64,000 nt of DNA, from NCBI RefSeq assembly GCF_001548235.1, contig NZ_AP014938.1, forward strand, positions 1,860,001 to 1,924,000, written 5' to 3'. This DNA is from Rothia mucilaginosa. Its GTDB lineage: Bacteria; Actinomycetota; Actinomycetes; Actinomycetales; Micrococcaceae. The position numbers and the translations under genes are program-made. How positions within the stretch are numbered: the stretch's first letter is position 1; each line of letters begins with the position of its first letter. Below are positions 1 through 10,603 of the stretch, one piece after another. Under the pieces are notes generated by a model. It had not been told where the DNA came from. It ran no database searches and was given only the letters and a program-made list of their open reading frames with translations.

Positions 1-295
1 GCTGAACCTGACGAAGAAATTGCATTCCGAAGGCCGGACTGTAGCCGTGGTGTTGCATGACCTGAACCTTGCTTTCAGGTATGCTACTCATGTTGTGTTA
101 ATGAAGCAGGGCCGGATTATCGCTCAGGGTGATCCGCGTGCAATAATTACACCGGAACTTATTCAGGAAGTTTTTGACCTGCAATCGGTCATTATTCCTG
201 ATCCGTGCACTGGTACCCCTTTGGTGATTCCGAAGGAGAACCAAACGATTCATATTGCCGCTGACGCTATTTCGGCGGCCCGCGAAAGCGAGTAG
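1..295 (+). CDS. Iron-siderophore ABC transporter ATP-binding protein, C-terminal part (FepC-like)
   Basis: The reading frame is open from the window edge (first full codon at base 2), so the Walker A and signature motifs lie outside. What remains is the end of an ABC ATPase: a hydrophobic strand followed by VLHDLN, where the His is the switch (H-loop) residue, then the usual LMKQGRIIAQGDP strand and the C-terminal helix. The tail, with PCTGTPLVIP, is typical of ATPases that drive uptake of ferric siderophores, cobalamin or haem (FepC/FecE/FhuC group). Standing directly ahead of fes and the ent-like genes, it most likely powers re-import of the ferric catecholate. The family assignment is firm; the exact substrate is inferred from context. 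Confidence 0.85.
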   Translation, partial: LNLTKKLHSEGRTVAVVLHDLNLAFRYATHVVLMKQGRIIAQGDPRAIITPELIQEVFDLQSVIIPDPCTGTPLVIPKENQTIHIAADAISAARESE

Positions 296-738
296 TTTTC
301 GCCCCTAAGCCGCGTGGGAGTTTGCACCAACCGTCTCAGTACGGGTGGAAAAGCTAGGCATTGCGCCAAGCAGCGAACGTTAGGATCTGAGGGACCCAGG
401 ATCCCCTGCGCGTAGGGCGCCTACCCGGTGCTCGCCCGTCTTTGACGCATGAACGGATCCGAGCACTGGGTAGGTTCCATTTTGGGAACCCGTAGATGAG
501 GCACCGAGACTGCCGCATGAGACTTTGAAAGTTGTAACTTGAGAGGTTTGATGCACGGTCTCGGTGCCTCATCTCATTTAACTTCTGAACTGGCTTGGGA
601 GGGGGGGCTGGTCTGGAGGGGTGAGGGTGGCGGCTTCGTGTTTGGGTTTGAGGAGCGTGTGCTCGCTGTCATTCTTGTCATTTTTTGGTTCTTTCGCTTT
701 TTCCTTTGGCTGGAGTTTGGGTAAGGGATACCATAGAG
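296..738. other. Structured intergenic region before fes
   Basis: About 440 bases with no convincing gene. It holds several inverted repeats. A 15-bp stem with one G/A position pairs 420-434 with 460-474. A short GGTTCC/GGAACC hairpin lies at 473-489. A perfect 16-bp inverted repeat pairs 495-510 with 558-573 across a 47-base loop that itself contains AAGTT-GT-AACTT. Part may be the terminator of the transporter operon, but the nested folding is more than a terminator needs. A possible 57-codon frame starts at ATG 551 behind GAGAGG and would end in a hydrophobic helix. It uses rare codons and overlaps the repeat arm, so it is not called as a gene. Confidence 0.5.
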
Positions 739-767
739 TGAGGTAGTGGAGGCTAACTAACGATAAT
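739..767 (+). promoter_or_regulatory. fes promoter with DtxR/IdeR-like iron box
   Basis: A -10-like GATAAT sits at 762-767, with a weak -35-like TGAGGT at 739-744 (17-base spacer). Between them, 743-761 contains AGGCTAAC and matches the published 19-bp DtxR/IdeR consensus (TTAGGTTAGGCTAACCTAA) at 12 positions by hand alignment. A repressor bound here would cover the promoter, as expected for iron-repressed siderophore genes. This is a visual match only. Confidence 0.5.
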
Positions 768-823
768 GCGCCTCCTCACCGATTCTCACCGATTGAGTGT
801 TTCCACAGACCAAGGAGGAACCG

Positions 824-2212
824 TTGGGCGAGCACGAACCCACCGCGACCGCTCCCGCGCAGAACACTTCTGCACAGGCTGCTTCTGCGCAGCCTCGTAC
901 CGTTGCGCCGGCTGTGCGCCCGACCCCTCCCAAGACCCCGCGCCCCGTACCGGCACCGCGCGTGGACAGCCCGCTCATCAGCGCCCTCATTGCCGAGGCT
1001 GTCAGCCCCGAAGAGCTGAACGCCCGCATCGTTGAGGTCGTCTCCGAAGGCACTCCCATCATCGAGCCGGTGCACCTTGACGACGGCACCATCAGCGAGA
1101 ACGAGCGCATCGTCACCTTCCTGTACCACAACGAGCAGGCGGAGCAGGTGCTCATGTTCATCAACCGCCTGACCGATGAGAAGAACCTGGACCGTTCCCT
1201 CATGGCCCGCATCAAGGGCACCGGCTGGTGGCAGCTGAGCATGCAGATGGAAACCACCTGGCGTGCCTCCTACAACTTCTTGCCGGCGCTGCCCGGCGAG
1301 CGCCCCGCCTGGCTGGGCGATGACGACCAGGTGCGCCTGCGCGCCGCCCTGGACTCCGGCGAGGGTGACCCGCTGAACCCCGAGACCGTGTGCAACCGCA
1401 TCGGTCGTTGCATGGGTGTGGTGCAGCTTGAGCACGCGCCGGTGCAGGAGTTTATCCTGACTCAGGAAGAGATTGACGCACTGCCCGCCCCCGAGTGGAT
1501 GCAGACCTCTGACGGCCACCAGTACGTACTCGGTCGCGTGGGTAACCCCGCCCCGGATGCGCCGCTGTTCATCCAGTTCGACGGTGAGATGTGGTTCAGC
1601 CAGGGCATGGAGCAGACCCTCAACCGCGCCCATGAGGCGGGCCGTATTCCGGCGATGCACGTGTTCTTCCTGCACTCTGGCGGTCGTGAGAACCGCTGGA
1701 AGGAACTGAACGGTGACAACCCGATTGCCGACTACCTGGTGGAGATTGCGTTCCCGCACTTGGAGGCGGTGCACGGCATTAAGACCGACCCGCAGAACAT
1801 CGTGATTAACGGTCAGTCCCTGGGCGGCTTGTCCTCCCTGTTGGCGGTGTTGAGCCGCCCGGAGGCGTTTGGCGGCGCAATCGCACAGTCTTCGTCGCTG
1901 TGGCAGCCGCAGGTCATGGACCGCCTGGACGAGCTGGAGGCGGCGGGCGAGATTGACCGTCTGCGCCACCTGTACCTTGAGATTGAGGTGGGGGAGCAGG
2001 AGTGGGTTTTGGTTCCTCATCACCGTGAGCTGAAAGCGCGTCTGGAAAAGCTGGGCCTGGAGAGGGCACACTGCACGACCTTCAACGGCGGTCACGATTA
2101 TGCGTGCTGGCGCGGTGCGATTGTGCCGGCGTTGGAACGTATTATTGCTGCCAGCCGGGAGGCTGAACGCACTGAGCCAGGCTCTGAAGAGGACCAGCGA
2201 GAGGTAGCCTAG
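824..2212 (+). CDS. fes: Enterochelin esterase family protein
   Basis: Cytoplasmic esterase that opens the trilactone of ferric enterobactin-type siderophores so that iron can be released. The N-terminal half resembles the enterochelin esterase N-terminal (immunoglobulin-like) domain. The C-terminal half is an alpha/beta hydrolase of the esterase D type with the nucleophile motif GQSLGG (Ser about residue 332) and the catalytic His in GGHDYACWR (about residue 424). The start is placed at TTG 824 because AAGGAGGA at 812-819 is ideally spaced; a GTG at 797 in the same frame has no ribosome site. Length is 462 aa, a little over the E. coli protein, with an Ala/Pro/Thr-rich first 45 residues. It lies just ahead of entE and behind an iron box, so iron-repressed expression is likely. 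Assignment is strong. Confidence 0.9.
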   Translation: MGEHEPTATAPAQNTSAQAASAQPRTVAPAVRPTPPKTPRPVPAPRVDSPLISALIAEAVSPEELNARIVEVVSEGTPIIEPVHLDDGTISENERIVTFLYHNEQAEQVLMFINRLTDEKNLDRSLMARIKGTGWWQLSMQMETTWRASYNFLPALPGERPAWLGDDDQVRLRAALDSGEGDPLNPETVCNRIGRCMGVVQLEHAPVQEFILTQEEIDALPAPEWMQTSDGHQYVLGRVGNPAPDAPLFIQFDGEMWFSQGMEQTLNRAHEAGRIPAMHVFFLHSGGRENRWKELNGDNPIADYLVEIAFPHLEAVHGIKTDPQNIVINGQSLGGLSSLLAVLSRPEAFGGAIAQSSSLWQPQVMDRLDELEAAGEIDRLRHLYLEIEVGEQEWVLVPHHRELKARLEKLGLERAHCTTFNGGHDYACWRGAIVPALERIIAASREAERTEPGSEEDQREVA

Positions 2213-2258
2213 GGCTCCGCCCGGGTAGAGCACACCCCGTATGGTGGGCGTGCGGGGT

Positions 2259-2360
2259 TCCCGTTAGGGTAAACACCGCCGCGCCCGTATCCTAGAGAAG
2301 TACAGCCTAAGAAGAGTGCAACACTACCGCGCCGCGAGGGGTACCGAAAGGTACCCGGCG
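2259..2360 (+). promoter_or_regulatory. entE leader: weak iron-box-like site, -10 and tetraloop hairpin
   Basis: The 250-base gap before entE contains a GTTAGGGTAAAC site (2259-2277) that matches the DtxR/IdeR consensus at 11 of 19 positions by eye. A -10-like TATCCT follows at 2288-2293. In the presumed leader RNA, GGGTACC (2339-2345) pairs perfectly with GGTACCC (2350-2356) around a GAAA tetraloop, and flanking CGCCG/CGGCG can extend the stem. The hairpin lacks a U-tract, so it is not an ordinary terminator. Its role is unknown. Confidence 0.35.
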
Positions 2361-2463
2361 TAGGTTGTGCACCCGCTCTCATTGACGAGATGGCATCACG
2401 CTGCGAACGCACGCAGCACGTGAGCGCTATAGAAACCGCAAACGACACAGAAATCGAGAGAAG

Positions 2464-4164
2464 ATGACCGTAGAACGTAGCCCCCTGGCCCCCACACCGC
2501 TCATCCCCGAGTCTTTTGCCGCGAAGTACCGCGAAGCTGGCTACTGGATTGACCAGACCATCCCCGAGTTCCTGCTGGATGCCTGCCGCGCGAAGCCGCA
2601 CTTCCCGGCGCTGGTGGCGATTTCGCACGCGCAGCTCGATGAGGACGGCAAGCCCCAGCAGATTCGCCTCTCCTACGGTGAGCTGGAGGCGGCAGGTCGT
2701 GCCGCTGCGGCGCGCCTCATTCAGGCTGGCGTGCAGCCCGGTGACCGCGTGCTGCTGCAGCTGGGTAACACCGCCGAGTACCTGGTGTACCTGCTGGGTA
2801 TTTTCTGGGCGGCAGCTCTGCCGGTGTTCTGCCTGCCGCAGCACCGCACCACCGAGCTCGTGCACTTTGCGACCCGCACCGACGCGGCGGCGCACGTGTT
2901 CTCTTCGCTGACCCCCGGCGCAGATTTCGCCGCCCTGCACGAGGACGTTGCCGCCGAGTTGCGCAAGAACTCCCTGGAGCCGCCGGTTGCTATTGACGTT
3001 GCGGAGCCGCTGACCCCGCTGACCGAAGAGGAGCTCGCTGAAGAGTTTGTGCCCGGCGTCGTTCAGAACACCGAGAACCTGCGTGCGAGCGAGCAGGTGG
3101 CGTTCCTGCAACTCTCCGGCGGTACGACCGGCATTTCGAAGCTGATTCCTCGCACCCACGCCGCCTACCTGTACTCGGTGCGCGGCTCGGTCGATATTTG
3201 CAAGCTGAACAACAACACGACCATGCTCGTGGTGCTGCCCGCCGCCCACAACTTCACGATGAGCTCGCCCGGTATTCTGGGCGTCATGTGCGCCTCCGGC
3301 AAGCTGGTGTTTGCGGCGGATCCGTCCCCGCAGACTGCGTTCCACCTCATTGAGATGGAGGGTGTGACCACCTCCGCGCTGGTGCCGCCGCTGGCTCAGG
3401 CGTGGGTCGCCTCCGCGGAGAAGCGCGATGTGTCCCTGCCCTCCCTGCAGACCCTGCAGGTGGGCGGCTCGAAGCTGGCTCCGGCGGTTGCAGGCAAGAT
3501 TGAGTCCGTGCTCGGCTGCACCGTTCAGCAGGTGTTCGGCATGGCTGAGGGACTGGTGAACTACACCCGTTCCACCGACCCGATTGAGATGCGTCTGAGG
3601 ACTCAGGGCTACCCGATTAGCCCCGACGACGAAATTCTGATTGTTGATGATCAGGACCAGCCGGTTCAGCGCGGCGAGAGCGGCCACCTGCTCACCCGCG
3701 GCCCGTACACGATTCGCGGCTACTACCTGGAGGAGAACGCGAACCGCTACGGCTTCACCGAGGACGGCTTCTACCGCACCGGCGACATTGTGCGCCTGGT
3801 CGCCGGCAAGTACCTTGAGGTGACCGGCCGCGCGAAGGACCAGATCAACCGCAACGGCGAGAAGATTGCCGTGGACGAAATTGAAGAGCTGGCGCTGACC
3901 CACCCCGACGTTTTTGACGCCGTGGTTCTGGGCATCCCGGATGAGACTGTGGGCGAGCGCGTCGGCCTGGTCATTGTGCCGCAGGAAGGCGCCGACCTGG
4001 GCGAAAACCCGCGCCGCACGATGCACGAGTTCTTCACCTCGAAGAAGCTTGCCGACTTCAAGATCCCGGAGCGCGTGCAGGTTCTGCAGGAGTTGCCCAC
4101 CACGAACGTGGGTAAGATTTCTCGCCGCGAACTGCGCGCCAAGCTTGCCGAAATTTTCGGCTAA
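2464..4164 (+). CDS. entE: 2,3-dihydroxybenzoate-AMP ligase
   Basis: Stand-alone adenylation enzyme that activates 2,3-dihydroxybenzoate with ATP and loads it on an aryl carrier protein, the first step of catecholate siderophore assembly in the cytoplasm. At 566 aa it is the usual DhbE/EntE size. Visible motifs are the phosphate-binding loop LSGGTTGISKLIPRTH (about residues 217-232), FGMAEGLVNYTR, YRTGDIV, the hinge region GRAKDQINRNGEKIA, and the C-terminal NVGKISRREL with the catalytic Lys. SGGTTG/S followed by KLIPRTH is characteristic of the DhbE/EntE branch rather than of amino-acid activating domains. The ATG at 2464 follows the weak site GAGAGAAG. The carrier protein gene starts about 50 bases after its stop, so the two are probably co-transcribed. 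Confidence 0.93.
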   Translation: MTVERSPLAPTPLIPESFAAKYREAGYWIDQTIPEFLLDACRAKPHFPALVAISHAQLDEDGKPQQIRLSYGELEAAGRAAAARLIQAGVQPGDRVLLQLGNTAEYLVYLLGIFWAAALPVFCLPQHRTTELVHFATRTDAAAHVFSSLTPGADFAALHEDVAAELRKNSLEPPVAIDVAEPLTPLTEEELAEEFVPGVVQNTENLRASEQVAFLQLSGGTTGISKLIPRTHAAYLYSVRGSVDICKLNNNTTMLVVLPAAHNFTMSSPGILGVMCASGKLVFAADPSPQTAFHLIEMEGVTTSALVPPLAQAWVASAEKRDVSLPSLQTLQVGGSKLAPAVAGKIESVLGCTVQQVFGMAEGLVNYTRSTDPIEMRLRTQGYPISPDDEILIVDDQDQPVQRGESGHLLTRGPYTIRGYYLEENANRYGFTEDGFYRTGDIVRLVAGKYLEVTGRAKDQINRNGEKIAVDEIEELALTHPDVFDAVVLGIPDETVGERVGLVIVPQEGADLGENPRRTMHEFFTSKKLADFKIPERVQVLQELPTTNVGKISRRELRAKLAEIFG

Positions 4165-4218
4165 ACCCTTATCGGTTAAACCCTACGCCCGTATTCCTAC
4201 CCCTACTTGAGGAGAAAA

Positions 4219-4446
4219 ATGTCCGCACTTGAGACCCTGCACCCCATCATGGAGAAGTACATCGTCGAGCCCGACTCCCTGCAGACCGCTTTTGACGAGC
4301 CGACCACCGACCTGTTCTCGCTGGGCCTGGACTCGATGGGTTCCTTCGCGCTGCTCGATGATCTTGCCGCCGAAGGCGCCGTGATTGAGTTTACTGAGCT
4401 GGTGGAGAACCCGACCGTGGAGTTCATCGCCTCCCGCCTGGGCTAA
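4219..4446 (+). CDS. Free-standing aryl carrier protein
   Basis: A 75-aa acyl-carrier-like protein with the phosphopantetheine attachment motif LGLDSMG (Ser39). In E. coli the aryl carrier domain is the C-terminal part of EntB, behind an isochorismatase domain. Here it stands alone between entE and entF, which identifies it as the acceptor of dihydroxybenzoate from EntE and donor to the EntF condensation domain. The start at ATG 4219 is chosen because GAGGAG lies at 4209-4214; an upstream in-frame codon at 4207 would put the ribosome site inside the gene. Conversion to the holo form needs a phosphopantetheinyl transferase that is not in this window. Isochorismatase activity must come from another locus. 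Confidence 0.88.
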   Translation: MSALETLHPIMEKYIVEPDSLQTAFDEPTTDLFSLGLDSMGSFALLDDLAAEGAVIEFTELVENPTVEFIASRLG

Positions 4447-4455
4447 GCGTTACCG

Positions 4456-4505
4456 CACCCCGAGTGCCCGCCTGCCGCGCATGCAGACGGGCGCCCGGGG
4501 TGTTT
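4456..4505 (+). terminator. Terminator-like hairpin after the carrier protein gene
   Basis: CACCCCG (4456-4462) and GCCCGCCTG pair with CAGACGGGCG and CGGGGTG (4496-4502) to give a long GC-rich stem, followed by a weak T-rich run (TGTTTG). It could end the entE-ArCP transcript or lower expression of entF, which starts 230 bases on. Confidence 0.5.
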
Positions 4506-4731
4506 GCTACTCGCCTCGCTCGCCCCGCTTAATCTGTGCCGTCTCGCGCCGTATTTTGTGGCGGAGCTCTTGGCCGCGTTCATGCCGGAGACTTGGCTGG
4601 GGTTGCCACTGTCGGTTTACCCTAGTCAGCGCACTTCTGCCAGCGCGAAACGGCGGGGCAGTAGCCTACCTTTCACACACCGCATATCATCCCTAATCCA
4701 GACCCTTACTCCAGACCTTTGAGAGGCCACC

Positions 4732-9042
<4,311 letters not shown>

Positions 9043-9077
9043 CCCTCTCTATCTGCAGAGTAGTTAATAAATTAAAT

Positions 9078-9108
9078 GTCCCCGATTGATGAATCATCAA
9101 TCGGGGAC
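9078..9108. terminator. Bidirectional terminator between entF and the lipoprotein gene
   Basis: A 15-bp perfect stem (GTCCCCGATTGATGA / TCATCAATCGGGGAC) lies exactly between two convergent genes, with T-rich flanks on both strands. A near-identical hairpin occurs at 10526-10560. Confidence 0.85.
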
Positions 9109-9115
9109 CTTCTAT

Positions 9116-9988
9116 TTATTGGTTTTTGAGAACCCACTCTTTATATCGGAGATAAACTTCTGATAGCTGCCGTCGCTGTTCTTCTAGTTTTGTTTCGTTA
9201 TCTCGAATGAGCGGTTTTTGATATGAAGCTACAAGATTGGCAAGACCTTGAGCCATTCCTGTATCTTTACTGCATTGTGCTTCAATGACACTGATTCGAA
9301 TTTCTTCTTCCGATGCCGGGGCATTATTATCACCACTAGCGCGGGTTGCATTTGATAGTTCTTGTGTTTCCCATTCATAGTCGCCTTTTCGTGGCGTTAG
9401 ACCTTTATCCGATAGGCATTTCCACCATGCTTCACGGTATTTTTTCCATTCGGGATGATTCATGGCAGCTGCATAGGATTGGCCGTGGATTCGACGATAG
9501 GCTTCTCTGAGGCCACTTTGCTCTTCGAGGCTGATGCCGGCAATCTCTTTCAACGTGGCTAAGATTTCAGGCATGCACTGTTCCATGATTTTTGTGTCAT
9601 AGCCCCCGGATGATGGTGCATTCCCGGGTCGCTTGTAGTTTCCATATTTGGCGGAGTATTCGGGGTTCCAGAGGCCAAACTCGCGACCGGACGAAAAGAA
9701 TTTCCTATCTTCTACATCATCCGGGATATATATTTCGTAGGATTGGCCGTGTTTTGCGAAACAGCGCTGCCTGAGAATTTCCAAGGCTTGATTGTAATAC
9801 TGGGAATTTTCATCGAAACTGTCATTGTATTCTTCGAGTGGAGTAATGATTCGGTTGTTTTTATAGTCTAGAGTTGCTTGGGCTGTTTCATCACGTTCTA
9901 GTTGCGGGCCTGTAGAACAGGATGTGCAGGCTAGCGTGAATGCAAACGTTAAAGCCATTGCGGGCTGAAAGAATTTCTTGAGGTTCAT
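9116..9988 (-). CDS. Cysteine-containing secreted lipoprotein, unknown function
   Basis: A 290-aa protein with a lipoprotein signal: positive MNLKK, a hydrophobic stretch, then two candidate lipobox cysteines in LACTSC. After export it should be anchored to the outer face of the membrane. Four further cysteines sit in similar settings (QRCFAKHG, EQCMPE, WKCLSDKG, EAQCSKD), which suggests two disulfides in a small extracytoplasmic domain, as in several uncharacterised actinobacterial lipoproteins. The C-terminal third is charged and probably helical. GGAGGGAG lies just ahead of ATG 9988. The gene is visibly AT-richer than its neighbours and uses codons such as ATA, TTT and AAA, which suggests acquisition by transfer. 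I do not recognise the family, and no function is proposed. Confidence 0.75.
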   Translation of the reverse strand: MNLKKFFQPAMALTFAFTLACTSCSTGPQLERDETAQATLDYKNNRIITPLEEYNDSFDENSQYYNQALEILRQRCFAKHGQSYEIYIPDDVEDRKFFSSGREFGLWNPEYSAKYGNYKRPGNAPSSGGYDTKIMEQCMPEILATLKEIAGISLEEQSGLREAYRRIHGQSYAAAMNHPEWKKYREAWWKCLSDKGLTPRKGDYEWETQELSNATRASGDNNAPASEEEIRISVIEAQCSKDTGMAQGLANLVASYQKPLIRDNETKLEEQRRQLSEVYLRYKEWVLKNQ

Positions 9989-10525
9989 AATTCTCCCTCC
10001 TTAATTGGATAAAGAATATGCGGCAGTAAAGAAAGCGGGGCTGTTTTTTGCTGATTGTTGCAAAGCATATGCCTCGGTGAATACGGGTGTCGAGAGAATC
10101 TGGAATCTATGTGAATCCCAGAGCGATAAGCAGAATCTCGGGGGAGTGCCTGCTAGCTGGGGAGCGCACCCATAGCGAAAGGCCAAGACGCTATGGCAGA
10201 CCACGCACAAGGGTGTTTCTGCAGCGTCGTTACTGCTGGGAGAGTGTTCTAGAGCTTCATCATGAACCCCTAAGAGTTATGGAGGGCAAATGCCCGTAGA
10301 TGAGTGAGTCGTGCCCTCCGTAATGTTGACCGGGCACCCTGAATATCCACCAATGCTGTGGTGAATATCATAGTTAAGGGTAGTTAAAGGCTACCACCGG
10401 CTAGGTAGACACGGCAACCAAAACTCCGGTCACGTCTGATTTATTACATAAGAAATGCGTAGTCAACGAGAATATCAACAGGAAGCAGCTTGGGTACCCT
10501 GCGCCTCCTCACAGTTAAAACACGA
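9989..10525. other. AT-richer intergenic stretch upstream of the lipoprotein gene
   Basis: About 540 bases without a supportable gene. Short frames exist but none has a ribosome site and good codon use together. Two inverted repeats are seen: GGAGGGCA (10281-10288) with TGCCCTCC (10312-10319), and an imperfect ATATCCACCA / TGGTGAATAT pair at about 10338-10370. The stretch shares the lower GC of the lipoprotein gene and is bounded by two copies of the same hairpin type (9078 and 10526). Confidence 0.5.
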
Positions 10526-10560
10526 ATGCCCCCGGTTGATGAATCATCAACCGGGGGCAT
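10526..10560 (-). terminator. Terminator of aceE
   Basis: ATGCCCCCGGTTGATGA pairs with TCATCAACCGGGGGCAT around a single central base, about 45 bases after the aceE stop. On the minus strand it is followed by TCGTGTTTTAAC, a fair U-tract. Confidence 0.85.
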
Positions 10561-10603
10561 CGTTTAGCGTCTAACGCAGAACCGGGGTTCTACCGCTAAA
10601 TGC

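Noticed and set aside
551..724. Small ORF with a hydrophobic C-terminus before fes
   Set aside because: It has a GAGAGG site, but uses rare codons (TTA, AGG, GGG), overlaps an inverted-repeat arm and has no recognisable family. Kept only as a remark in the intergenic entry.
2209..4026. A 605-codon frame opposite entE
   Set aside because: Antisense shadow with no ribosome site and Arg/His/Gln-rich nonsense sequence.
4640..4670. IdeR box upstream of entF (AGTAGCCTACCTT)
   Set aside because: It fits only with a one-base deletion in the core; too weak to list.
10001..10210. 69-codon minus-strand frame beyond the lipoprotein gene
   Set aside because: No ribosome site and no family features.
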